The position numbers and the translations under genes were made by a program. Below the pieces are notes generated by a model. The model saw only the letters and a program-made list of their open reading frames with translations, did not search any database and was not told where the DNA came from. DNA of 64,000 nt from positions 1 through 64,000 of the forward strand of contig JAVBLZ010000005.1 of assembly GCA_031553045.1 (NCBI GenBank), in the 5' to 3' direction. Origin of the DNA: CALXQW01 sp031553045 (lineage in GTDB: Bacteria; Verrucomicrobiota; Verrucomicrobiia; Opitutales; Intestinicryptomonadaceae). Below are positions 1 through 7,946 of the stretch, piece by piece; the first letter of the stretch is position 1; the number at the start of each line of letters is the position of its first letter.

Positions 1-150
1 GGCGTTGCTGCAAAAAATTGCGACTCTTGCGTACATTTAGTACGCTACGACCCGCAATTTTTTTTGCGCCTTGTTCTTCATCCAAACCGTGCACCCAAAA
101 CGTTAAAGTGTGGGGTGTGCTTCCAAAACTTTCTTTAATGGGGTAAGTCG
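1..150. repeat. Dispersed palindromic repeat, copy A
   Basis: This non-coding repeat shares two blocks with copy B (209-384): GCGTTGCTGC near its start, and the stretch from GCGCCTTGTTCTTCATCC through CCAAAACGTTAAAGTG to CCAAAACTTTCTTTA. Between the blocks is a strong palindrome: GCGTAC (29-34) pairs with GTACGC (40-45), and AAAAAATTGCG (12-22) pairs with CGCAATTTTTT (53-63). The inner sequence differs completely from copy B. No protein-like reading frame is convincing here. Its function is unknown; it could be a structured transcript or a small non-autonomous repeat. Confidence 0.75.
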
Positions 151-166
151 TATTTACTTTTTGATG

Positions 167-183
167 CTGTGCCGTAGGCACAG
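167..183. repeat. Short hairpin repeat CTGTGCC/GGCACAG, first copy
   Basis: A perfect 7-bp inverted repeat, CTGTGCC and GGCACAG with a GTA loop, is followed by CAGCCTAGTGTCTTG. The same unit recurs at 434-450 with one arm mismatch and the same downstream CAGCCTAATGTCTTG. It lies between the larger repeat copies and has no obvious gene partner. Confidence 0.6.
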
Positions 184-208
184 ACAGCCTAGTGTCTTGT
201 TGGAAAAT

Positions 209-384
209 AACTGCGTTGCTGCGGGCGTTTCGGCACTGGTCATGTACATTAAGTACAGTCCCACCGCCTCACACCCTTGCGCCTTGTTCTTCATCCAAAC
301 CGTTCACCCAAAACGTTAAAGTGTGGGGTGTGCTTCCAAAACTTTCTTTAAATATTTAAAGTTGGATTTTGTTAAAGCGGTGAT
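209..384. repeat. Dispersed palindromic repeat, copy B
   Basis: This is the second copy of the repeat at 1-150, with the same outer blocks but a different interior centred on GTAC-ATTAA-GTAC (244-256). It ends with CCAAAACTTTCTTTAAATATTTAAAGTTGG-like sequence, which can itself fold. That tail recurs in short form at 390-420 and again at 57889-57955. No gene is visible in it. Confidence 0.7.
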
Positions 385-433
385 TTGTTTTCAAAACTTT
401 CTTTAGTGATTAAAGTTGGGTTTATTTTTAACA

Positions 434-450
434 CTGCGCCGTAGGCACAG
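434..450. repeat. Short hairpin repeat, second copy
   Basis: CTGCGCC-GTA-GGCACAG repeats the hairpin at 167-183 with one mismatch, followed by the same CAGCCTA-TGTCTTG flank. It sits about 95 bases upstream of the lrgA-like gene. Nothing else is seen between here and 545. Confidence 0.55.
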
Positions 451-545
451 TCAGCCTAATGTCTTGAGAAAAGTATGGAGATAGATATTTAAGTTGTTTA
501 TTTTATTTGTTGAATAAGTTTTTTTAAAGTCTCTAATTTGCGTTT

Positions 546-914
546 ATGTTTTTGCGGTCTGTGGCAGGTTTTGCAGTCTTGTGCATTTTGGCTTTGCTTT
601 CAAAATATCTTTTGGAGTATTGCCACATACCATTTCCACCCCCTTTGCTTGGCATGATGATTTTATTTCTGCTTTTAAAATTTAAAATCGTACCGCTTAA
701 GCTCATTGAGCCAATTTGCAAATTCATATTGCAAAACATGGTGGTCTTATTTGTGCCAATTCTTGTGGGGCTTATGGCGTATAAAGATGTCTTACAAAAA
801 GACGCCATCGCAATTTTTTCTGCGGTATTTTTAAGCATGGTTTTGACTATGAGCTTAACGGCACTTGCGGTTGAGGGCGTCATCAAACTCAAAAGGCGGA
901 AAGGTTCAGAATGA
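546..914 (+). CDS. CidA/LrgA family membrane protein
   Basis: A 122-residue protein with four hydrophobic segments and a basic tail (KRRKGSE), the size and layout of the CidA/LrgA family (PF03788). The family signature is visible in PFPPPLLGMMILFLLL near residue 30 and in FVPILVGLMAY near residue 70. Family members are holin-like inner-membrane proteins linked to murein hydrolase control or to small organic acid transport. The stop overlaps the start of the LrgB-like gene by four bases (ATGA), so the two are translationally coupled. The gene lies directly after the repeat cluster and I see no strong promoter. The family assignment is firm; the physiological role here is not known. Confidence 0.9.
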   Translation: MFLRSVAGFAVLCILALLSKYLLEYCHIPFPPPLLGMMILFLLLKFKIVPLKLIEPICKFILQNMVVLFVPILVGLMAYKDVLQKDAIAIFSAVFLSMVLTMSLTALAVEGVIKLKRRKGSE

Positions 915-1612
915 ATTTCCAAGATTTCTTGATGATATTATCCTGCCTTGCGCTTACGGTGATTGTGTTTTACGCATGTAAATTTGGCGCAAAGTATTTT
1001 TTACTCGGCAAAGTTCCGCCTATAATACTTTCGTCGGTTGTTATCATTTTGTTGATAGAATTTACACCTCTTGATTATGAAGGTTATGGCGAATCTACAT
1101 CATTGTTTACGTGGTTACTCATGCCCGCAACCGTGGCTATGGCTTATCCGCTTTACATATATTGGCACTTAATACGCAAAAACGCTTTGGCAATTTTTAC
1201 TGCGGTAATTGTGAGCGTATTTACAAGTTTGCTAAGCGTCTATTTCATTGCACGTCAGCTTGGTTTGGAGGAAGTTATTTGCGCTTCTTTGATATCCAAG
1301 TCTGTTACGACCCCTGTTGCCATTGAAATAACAAAAAATCTCGACGGCATATTTTCTATAACATTGTGTGCTGTGGTTATAACGGGTACGGGCGGGGCTA
1401 TGATAGGTTTGGGGCTTTTGCGTTTGCTTGGCGTTAAAAATGACGCCGCAATAGGCTTGTCTATGGGCGCAACAAGCCATGTTATAGGCACTGCAAAATG
1501 TTTGGAAAAAAGCCAGCTTCAAGGCGCATATGGCGCGCTTGTTTTGGTTTTGGTTGGGGTTTTTACCGCAATACTTGCGCCTATTTTCATTTATATTGTG
1601 AGCGCCTCTTAA
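911..1612 (+). CDS. LrgB/CidB family membrane protein
   Basis: A 233-residue polytopic protein matching the LrgB/CidB family (PF04172) in length and motifs. Visible signatures are SKSVTTPVAIE near residue 128 and GATSHVIGTAKC near residue 186, both typical of LrgB and of the plant homologue PLGG1. It overlaps the preceding LrgA-like gene by four bases, giving the classic lrgAB pair. LrgAB homologues have been tied to export of overflow metabolites and autolysis control in Firmicutes and to glycolate/glycerate transport in plastids. No lytSR-type regulator is adjacent, so the trigger cannot be read from this window. Confidence 0.92.
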   Translation: MNFQDFLMILSCLALTVIVFYACKFGAKYFLLGKVPPIILSSVVIILLIEFTPLDYEGYGESTSLFTWLLMPATVAMAYPLYIYWHLIRKNALAIFTAVIVSVFTSLLSVYFIARQLGLEEVICASLISKSVTTPVAIEITKNLDGIFSITLCAVVITGTGGAMIGLGLLRLLGVKNDAAIGLSMGATSHVIGTAKCLEKSQLQGAYGALVLVLVGVFTAILAPIFIYIVSAS

Positions 1613-1710
1613 CTTGACAACCCTCAAAATTATGCTGATTCTAAACTCAAGTTCATTCTTGATTCGTTTAGAATTTTGAATTTTTACAAATTTTGAGCGT
1701 CTAAAAAAAT

Positions 1711-2637
1711 ATGAAAAAGATTTATTTTTCTGTCTTGGCAATTCTGAGCGTTAGCACTTTAAACGCCCTTACGTTTATTTGTGGAGAACCAAAAAAAGAT
1801 TCCTACGATATAAATGAAGGCGTGTACAGCAAACTGCTTTGGACCACAGATACTATGGCTTCTTACGGGCAGGCAAAGATGCTGCCAACGCCTCCTGGCG
1901 CAAGGGATAAAGCGGTCATTCGCAATCGTTGGAAGGTTAAAGTTGATAAAGATGTCAAGGTTGGCACCTTCTCTCTTGAAACCATAAATGAGGTGCGTTT
2001 TGAAAAAGGGAAAACTTTAGCCACGGTCAAAGATTTGGACATACGTCTGGTGTTGATGGGCGATAGTTTTATAGAGTTTGACTCAGGCAAGGCAAACATA
2101 GGCGGCTCTCTGGACATGGGTAGCAGAGACCCTGTTGATGCTCTGGGCACGGCTGGCGTGCGTTTGATAGATTCCACCATGAATATTGCCGGCAATATTT
2201 TTACGCCCTTGCAGTTTGGCAATTTTGAAAACACCAGAGAAGACGGCGGCATAAGGCTTTATTTGAAGGGAAAAAGTTTCTTAAATGTGGCGGGCATTAT
2301 TCTGCCTGACCCGCAGTACAAAGAAAGCAACAACATATCTTTTCAGATAAATTTTGAGGAGAGCGAAGGCAATATCCCCGTTGTAACAATGGGCGAGGGC
2401 GATATGACTGGTGTGAAATTTTCTTTGATAATTAAAAATGCAAAAAAAGGCGTATATCCGCTTGTTATCGTCAATGACAGAAAGGGTACTGCGCAGATGA
2501 AAGCGTATTCGGTAAATCGCAGACCTATAAAAATTGGCGAGGAATTTTCCATAGGAGATTCTACGGCGGTCTTAAAACTTGCTGGCGGCGGTAAAGACGT
2601 AAGAACGCCCAATGATTTAATTTTGGAAGTCAAGTAA
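1711..2637 (+). CDS. Exported protein of unknown function
   Basis: A 308-residue protein with a clear Sec signal peptide (MKKIYFSVLAILSVSTLNA, cleavage probably after NA). The mature part has many short alternating hydrophobic stretches such as IGGSLDMGS, STMNIAGNIF and LNVAGIIL, suggesting a beta-helix or beta-rich extracellular fold like the passenger regions of the surface proteins elsewhere in the window. There is no PEP-CTERM tail and no lipobox, so it is probably periplasmic or secreted. It is convergent with the lipoprotein gene at 2710-4473, and the two share a bidirectional terminator. I do not recognise a named family. Confidence 0.8.
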   Translation: MKKIYFSVLAILSVSTLNALTFICGEPKKDSYDINEGVYSKLLWTTDTMASYGQAKMLPTPPGARDKAVIRNRWKVKVDKDVKVGTFSLETINEVRFEKGKTLATVKDLDIRLVLMGDSFIEFDSGKANIGGSLDMGSRDPVDALGTAGVRLIDSTMNIAGNIFTPLQFGNFENTREDGGIRLYLKGKSFLNVAGIILPDPQYKESNNISFQINFEESEGNIPVVTMGEGDMTGVKFSLIIKNAKKGVYPLVIVNDRKGTAQMKAYSVNRRPIKIGEEFSIGDSTAVLKLAGGGKDVRTPNDLILEVK

Positions 2638-2665
2638 TTCAGACTTATCATTAAAACAAAAAAAA

Positions 2666-2690
2666 GCGGAATGAAATCATTCCGCTTTTT
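2666..2690. terminator. Bidirectional rho-independent terminator
   Basis: Perfect inverted repeat GCGGAATGA / TCATTCCGC with a 2-base AA loop, an A tract on the left and a T tract on the right. It lies between the convergent genes 1711-2637 (+) and 2710-4473 (-), so it can terminate both. Confidence 0.92.
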
Positions 2691-2709
2691 AAATTTGTGC
2701 GTTGCGAGG

Positions 2710-4473
2710 TTATTTTACAATAACGTTTTCAGAATAGCGGGTAACTATTTTGTTATCCCTATTCTTTTCTTCGCAATACTGGGCGGGTGCGCCGATTTTG
2801 TTTTTAGTGATTACAACATTTTCAGCATTCATAACTTGAATAGCGTTGTTGTTCCAGCCTTCCACCGAATTGCCGTCTATGAGAATATTTTTGTGGCAGC
2901 CCACAGCTTCGCTAACCTTTCCGCCAACGGAAGGGCGTGAATATACAGATATTGATGCGCCGTAAGGCTCGTTGTTATATGCGCTGTCAAAGCCGCAGTC
3001 TTTGATTGTGTTGTTCATAATAACAACGTCGCTGCAAAATGGACCGTTGGGTGCGGATGCTTCATTGTGAAGAGTTATTGCGTCGCTGCTTAACCCCTCA
3101 AAATGGTTGTTTGCAATAAGCCCGTTAGAGCCTTTCCAATATAAACCAAAACGGCGAGAATTACGCAAAATATTATTTTTAACCACAAAGTTTTTTGAAA
3201 AAGCTTCATTGAAAACTTGCACTTTGGAACTGTCCGAGCCAATCAGTTCGGCAGGTATTGCAACATCGCCATTGAGAGTTATTGTAGAATCTTTTTCATT
3301 GAAAGAGGCAACTTCAAGGCGCGCTATTACGCCGCCGCTAATCGGATTAATGAAGAGCAGGGGCGCACCTACAAAAATATCGCCCTCAATCAGGGCTTCA
3401 GAGCCTCTGGGCCATATCGCACGGTTTATTGTAAGTGTCTTGCCATCTTGGGATACGTTTGTAACATAGAATGGGCGAGTGTAGAAAACCAAAGAGTCGT
3501 CGGCAATGCCTTCAACTACGCAGCCTTCAATCCAAGGACCGTTTTTGTTGTTTTGCAGGTGGACAAAATCCGCATCGCCGCCACGCCAGCGACCGTCTTT
3601 AATGAGCCCTTTGCAACGCAAGAAATTCATGAAGTTTGAGTGCAAAGATTTGTAGAAGAAGGATGGTGTGGCGTAAGCCGTAATGTCCATGTAGGTAACG
3701 TCGTCGCTATACTGCGCAAGAAAGAGGGAGATTTTGTTTGAGCGCCTTGCCAGCATACCCAATCTGTCGCCGACTTCATAGAAATAATTTTTTGCGGTGA
3801 TTTTTGAGCCCATCGTAACTTCAAAAGTGTCGTCGGAAATTTTCTTTACCGCCTTGATACCGTTGTGGCGTGCGGAGTCTTCCTTCAAACGGCCTGGTAT
3901 TGAGTGATGAAGCTGATACGCCCAGTTTGAAACATTTTCTGCTGAAAACATTTTTTCTTCCAAAGATGGGAAGCCTTTGCGCACCTTGACCGTCAGCATA
4001 TTTTTGGCTTCGTCGATTTTTTCAACGGTGGATTCTGTCCAAGGTATGGGGTTGTAGTCTATGGTCATGTTTTTTACAATAACCCTCTGACTTTTTTGTA
4101 TGTCCAAAAGACCATATGCGGGGTTTTCAATAATGAATGTTGCGCCATTTGCATCTATTTCAACATCGCTTACGTTTTTGAGGGTAAAGAGCATTTTTTC
4201 CACGTCTTTAGAATACGTGTCTTTAATATTATAGACGCCTTTTTCAAATACCAAGCGCACCTTTCCGCCACGAAGTTCTATCGCCTTGAGTGCGGAAGCT
4301 ATTGCGCCAAAGTCGTTGAGGTTGTCATTGGGGTATGCGCCAAAATCCTTTGCGTAAAGGGTTTCGGCGGTCTCAACGCAGGTCAAGGGCGCTTTTCTGA
4401 TTTCTTCTTCTTTGCAGGCGCACAGACCCAAAAACAGGACTGCGGAAACAACGGTATTTATGTATGTCTTCAT
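2710..4473 (-). CDS. Right-handed beta-helix lipoprotein, possible glycoside hydrolase
   Basis: A 587-residue lipoprotein: a hydrophobic N-terminus ends in LCAC-KEEE, a plausible lipobox. The mature start (YAKDFGAYPNDNLNDFGAIASALKAI) is the usual N-cap of parallel beta-helix polysaccharide-active enzymes. Later stretches such as NFVVKNNILRNSRRFGLYWKGSNGLIANNHFEG are typical beta-helix coils. FTLKNVSDVEIDANGATFI followed by DYNPIPWTESTV recalls GH110 alpha-galactosidases, but I cannot confirm catalytic residues. It is probably tethered to a membrane facing the periplasm or surface and acts on a glycan. It is divergent from the chemoreceptor gene at 4612. Lipoprotein and fold are likely; the substrate is unknown. 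Confidence 0.8.
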   Translation of the reverse strand: MKTYINTVVSAVLFLGLCACKEEEIRKAPLTCVETAETLYAKDFGAYPNDNLNDFGAIASALKAIELRGGKVRLVFEKGVYNIKDTYSKDVEKMLFTLKNVSDVEIDANGATFIIENPAYGLLDIQKSQRVIVKNMTIDYNPIPWTESTVEKIDEAKNMLTVKVRKGFPSLEEKMFSAENVSNWAYQLHHSIPGRLKEDSARHNGIKAVKKISDDTFEVTMGSKITAKNYFYEVGDRLGMLARRSNKISLFLAQYSDDVTYMDITAYATPSFFYKSLHSNFMNFLRCKGLIKDGRWRGGDADFVHLQNNKNGPWIEGCVVEGIADDSLVFYTRPFYVTNVSQDGKTLTINRAIWPRGSEALIEGDIFVGAPLLFINPISGGVIARLEVASFNEKDSTITLNGDVAIPAELIGSDSSKVQVFNEAFSKNFVVKNNILRNSRRFGLYWKGSNGLIANNHFEGLSSDAITLHNEASAPNGPFCSDVVIMNNTIKDCGFDSAYNNEPYGASISVYSRPSVGGKVSEAVGCHKNILIDGNSVEGWNNNAIQVMNAENVVITKNKIGAPAQYCEEKNRDNKIVTRYSENVIVK

Positions 4474-4520
4474 AAGTTGATATAGTTATCTATGTATATT
4501 TGCCTGAGTTTGACAAACTT

Positions 4521-4548
4521 TTGTTATAAATCAAACAGTTTCTATAAT
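4521..4548 (+). promoter_or_regulatory. Candidate promoter for the chemosensory operon
   Basis: TTGTTA (4521-4526) and TATAAT (4543-4548) are separated by 16 bases in the divergent gap before the receptor gene, whose start is 64 bases downstream. The match is by eye only; a TTGACA at 4510-4515 is badly spaced from any -10 box. Confidence 0.4.
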
Positions 4549-4611
4549 TTTAAAATTAAGTTTAATTGTCTTGATGATTCAGGCTGCTTTGATTCACTTG
4601 GGTATGTTAAG

Positions 4612-6813
4612 ATGAAACTGCGAACAAAAATTCTCCTCTATTTTATTTTGCCTGTCTTTTTGCTGAATCTTGGGGCTAATATTTTTACTTTAAGCAGAGA
4701 GCTCAATCTGATTAAAACTCAGGCGGAAAACGCCCTCTATTTAAAGACCAAGCTTATTGCAGATGAGTTTTCGGCTTCTAATGCGCAGGGCGTTACTATT
4801 GCAACTACCGCAGCAAAATCGGTGAGCAACATGGGTTTTGGCAAAAGGGTGGATAATGTGTCTTTGATAAGAGACTTGCTGACCGTCCACAACAGCTTCA
4901 TAGGCGCAAGCGTAAGTTATGAACCCAATGCCGACGCCCAAGACGCCCTTAGTTTAAAATCTTTGCAGAATATTAAAAACGGACGTCCTCCCAGCGAGGA
5001 TGGCGCTGTGGATTCTTACAACTTTGCCATAAACAAAACCTCTACAGACATTAACACTTGGATAGAAAAATCCACGGGCGGGCGATTTGTTACATATTGG
5101 GCGCGCAAAAACGGGCAGTTACTGCTTGAACCACTTGTGGGTATGGATACTTCTATGTATGCCGCAGGGCTAAAAAAGAAGATAGAGTCTGGCAGCAAAG
5201 AAGATTATATTATTACTGAGCCTTATTTATACGGTAAAGAGCTCATGATAGAATATTCAGCCCCTATAATGTTTGGAGGCATATATAGTGGTCAGATTGC
5301 TTTTGACAGGTCTTTGGGGCACACGTCTGAACGTCTTTCAAGGTATAAAGCCTATGAAGGGGCGGAGTTTTTTCTCATCAGCCAATATGGCAAAGTTGTG
5401 TCTTCAACTTTGGATGCTGATGTTATGACGATGTCTGTGGATGATTTGTATATAGACGATAAAGGCAATTTTGTAAAAGACTTCTTGAAGATGAAAGACG
5501 GCCAGCTTGTGCGTGATAAAGTTTTGTCTTTAAATACGGATTTCACCCGTTACCACAGCGTCTATAAAGATTTGATACGTACAATTCTGGAAGACACAGA
5601 CGATTCTTCAATTTTGCGCAAATATCAAGATCCGCATACAAAGACAACCTATTGCATAGCATACGCCAAGATAAATCCAGGGGGCTGGGTCATAATACAG
5701 CTCATTCCAGAAAATAGAATTTATGCGCCCATTTATGCGTCTTTGATTGATGAAACTTCAATGCTAATCGTCTTTGCGTTGGGTCTCATTTTGGTTATAT
5801 TTATTTTGGAAAGGTACTCAAAAAAGATTTTCAAAGTAACCGCCGCCGCAGAGCAAATTTCGCACGGGGATTTGCGCACGCCCCTCGATGAATCTTACAT
5901 AACCAATGATGAGGTGGGGATGTTGATAGGCGCAATAAACTCAATGGCAAACAGTCTGCGCAGCCTTATTGTGAGGGTAAGGCATTCCAGTTTACAACTG
6001 ATAACCACGTCTTCCGGCATGGAAAACGCTTCGTTAAATTATGAAAGCAAAGTGCATGATTTTGGCAATTCAACCTCTCAAATTGTTTCCGCAGTTAAGA
6101 GTATCAGCGCAACAAGTGTAGAGCTTTACAGGATGCTTAGCCATCTTTCCACAGTTGCTTCAAACAGCTCCGATACCGCCGATTCAGGCAGAAAGCATCT
6201 GGCAAGCATGGAAAGTACGATGAATTCTCTTTCTCTCAACACGCAGGTAATAGCAAGGAGTCTGTCTTTGATAAGCCAAAAGGCAAACAACATAAACTCC
6301 GTCATTACGGCAATTTCAAAAGTTGCCGACGAAACCAATTTGCTTAGTTTAAACGCAGCAATAGAGGCTGAAAAAGCCGGCGTATATGGGGCGGGGTTTG
6401 CGGTGGTTGCACGTGAAATAGGCAGGCTTGCAGAGCAGACGGCAACGGCAACCAGCGACATTGAAGCCATAGTAAGAGACATGCAAGGCTCGGTCAATTA
6501 TGGCGTTGAAGAAATGAAGAAGTTTTCCGAAGAAGTGCGTGTGGGCGTCGTAGAGGTGGGCAGGATAATTCTGGGCATGGATAGCATCATAACCCAAATG
6601 CAAGAAATTTCGCCCCAGTTGGACAGCGTTACAGAGGGTATGCAGTCTCAGAACGAGGGTGCTTCCCAGATAATTTCCGCAATGGTTAATTTGAATGAAA
6701 GCGCCAAGCAGACGGAATCTTTGCTGTATGAATTTGGCGTCGCCAGAGAGCATTTGCACACGGCAATTCTTGATTTGAGGGATGAAATTTCCAAATTCCA
6801 AGTTGGTAAATAA
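4612..6813 (+). CDS. Methyl-accepting chemotaxis protein (Wsp-type receptor)
   Basis: A membrane chemoreceptor of 733 residues from the ATG at 4612. The frame is open from 4492, but only the later start puts the first transmembrane helix (residues about 6-26) at the N-terminus. A large periplasmic sensor region (about 27-380, Cache-like by layout) is followed by TM2 (382-402), a HAMP segment (about 400-455) and the cytoplasmic signalling domain. The hairpin core ADETNLLSLNAAIEAEKAG lies near residue 571 and should bind CheW and CheA. It begins a four-gene operon ending in a CheA hybrid. No CheR or CheB is adjacent, so adaptation by methylation may be absent. The ligand is unknown. Confidence 0.93.
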   Translation: MKLRTKILLYFILPVFLLNLGANIFTLSRELNLIKTQAENALYLKTKLIADEFSASNAQGVTIATTAAKSVSNMGFGKRVDNVSLIRDLLTVHNSFIGASVSYEPNADAQDALSLKSLQNIKNGRPPSEDGAVDSYNFAINKTSTDINTWIEKSTGGRFVTYWARKNGQLLLEPLVGMDTSMYAAGLKKKIESGSKEDYIITEPYLYGKELMIEYSAPIMFGGIYSGQIAFDRSLGHTSERLSRYKAYEGAEFFLISQYGKVVSSTLDADVMTMSVDDLYIDDKGNFVKDFLKMKDGQLVRDKVLSLNTDFTRYHSVYKDLIRTILEDTDDSSILRKYQDPHTKTTYCIAYAKINPGGWVIIQLIPENRIYAPIYASLIDETSMLIVFALGLILVIFILERYSKKIFKVTAAAEQISHGDLRTPLDESYITNDEVGMLIGAINSMANSLRSLIVRVRHSSLQLITTSSGMENASLNYESKVHDFGNSTSQIVSAVKSISATSVELYRMLSHLSTVASNSSDTADSGRKHLASMESTMNSLSLNTQVIARSLSLISQKANNINSVITAISKVADETNLLSLNAAIEAEKAGVYGAGFAVVAREIGRLAEQTATATSDIEAIVRDMQGSVNYGVEEMKKFSEEVRVGVVEVGRIILGMDSIITQMQEISPQLDSVTEGMQSQNEGASQIISAMVNLNESAKQTESLLYEFGVAREHLHTAILDLRDEISKFQVGK

Positions 6814-6816
6814 AAA

Positions 6817-7284
6817 ATGTTTTTTGTATTGTTAGAGTTTGATTCTTTTGTCTTTGCCATAGACGCAATTTCTGTGGAGACCGTGTTGTCTTATCCCAAA
6901 ATTGAGGAATGTGCAGATTGCGGCTTTGTAGAAGGCAAAATCTCGTACAAAGGTATGACAGTGCCCGTATTGGATTTTTGTAAAATAATATCAAATAGAA
7001 ATTGCAGAAAACTTTTTAGTTGCAGGTGTGTGCTTGTAAAAGTGCTTGGTCCGGATTCTCAAGAAAGATTTTTTGGCGTGCTCTCGGAGGGCGTTACCCG
7101 TACGGCGGGCATTGCGCAAAACACAATAGAGACCTTTCCATCATCCCTCGGGAAAATGGACTTTTTTAAGGAGTTTCACTTTGAAAATTCTATGGCAAAA
7201 ATAGTGGATTGCAAGTGGATGTATTCAAATATGAACCTGCCCAAGTTCTTTGCCGAGCTTGACGCTGTGGAGGCCGAATCGTGA
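6817..7284 (+). CDS. CheW-like coupling protein (WspB-like)
   Basis: A 155-residue single-domain CheW-like protein. The N-terminal FVLLEFDSFVFAIDAISVETVL and the following ISYKGMTVPVLDFCKII match the CheW beta-barrel pattern. It should link the receptor to the CheA hybrid kinase. It starts 3 bases after the receptor stop and overlaps the next gene by four bases, so all four genes look translationally coupled. Two different CheW genes between a receptor and a CheA-receiver hybrid is the arrangement seen in Wsp pathways, where this would correspond to WspB. The sequence is divergent, so the assignment is by pattern and context. Confidence 0.8.
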   Translation: MFFVLLEFDSFVFAIDAISVETVLSYPKIEECADCGFVEGKISYKGMTVPVLDFCKIISNRNCRKLFSCRCVLVKVLGPDSQERFFGVLSEGVTRTAGIAQNTIETFPSSLGKMDFFKEFHFENSMAKIVDCKWMYSNMNLPKFFAELDAVEAES

Positions 7285-7946
7285 ATATGTATGAGGACAA
7301 ATCTGCTTTGCGTTGCTGGTTGCAGGGCGGCGTCTGGGGAGATATGTCTTGTAAAGACATACCAACCTATACTCACTGTGGAAATTGCCCCGTATATTCT
7401 TTGGCAAGCAAGTCTTTTTTTGAAAAGCAAGTTCCCAAAAATTATATAAAAAACCAAAACGCTAACTTTTCCGTTTATGAAAATAGGGAAATTGAGGCGG
7501 ATGATGAATCTCTTTTTGTCTTTGAAATATCCGGTAAGATTTTGGCATTTGAAATTAAGAGCGTCTATAAGATTGAGCGTTTTAAGAATATCCACCGCAT
7601 ACCGCATAAAGACGGCAAGATAATAAGAGGGCTTGTCAACATAGGCGGAGAGCTTCATATATGCGTGTGTTTGCGCCAACTTTTGGGCTTGGATAATTGT
7701 GAATCTGCAACGGATACGAAACGCAGGATGATTGTCTGCAAGCATGAAAACAAGGCTTTGGTTTTTGCGGCAGACTTTGTTTTTGGGGTTAAGCGTCTGC
7801 CCAAAAACAGCGTTGAAAAAAAATCGGAAACGGATGAGGATTTGCTGAGCTCATTTTCCGAAAAAAGTTTTGTTACGGATGGAATGCGCATCCATAAAAT
7901 GAACCTCAAAAAGCTTTTTGAAGCTGTAATAAAAAGGCATTTATGA
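7281..7946 (+). CDS. CheW-like protein with N-terminal Cys motif (WspD-like)
   Basis: A 221-residue protein. Residues about 10-45 carry CW-(x)n-GVWGDMSC-(x)n-HCGNCPVY, a Cys/His-rich head that I recall from WspD-type CheW proteins; the CheW domain follows (about 75-210), with LFVFEISGKILAFEI at its start. The four cysteines and the histidine could hold a metal or a redox switch, but that is inference. It overlaps its neighbours by four bases on each side, between the first CheW gene and the CheA hybrid. It should act as the second coupling protein in the same receptor-kinase complex. The head motif is the strongest hint that this operon belongs to the Wsp-like group. Confidence 0.82.
   Translation: MNMYEDKSALRCWLQGGVWGDMSCKDIPTYTHCGNCPVYSLASKSFFEKQVPKNYIKNQNANFSVYENREIEADDESLFVFEISGKILAFEIKSVYKIERFKNIHRIPHKDGKIIRGLVNIGGELHICVCLRQLLGLDNCESATDTKRRMIVCKHENKALVFAADFVFGVKRLPKNSVEKKSETDEDLLSSFSEKSFVTDGMRIHKMNLKKLFEAVIKRHL

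Noticed and set aside
4492..4611. Longer N-terminus for the chemoreceptor
   Set aside because: The extra 40 residues are Cys/Asn/Phe-rich, precede the natural transmembrane start and cover the likely promoter.
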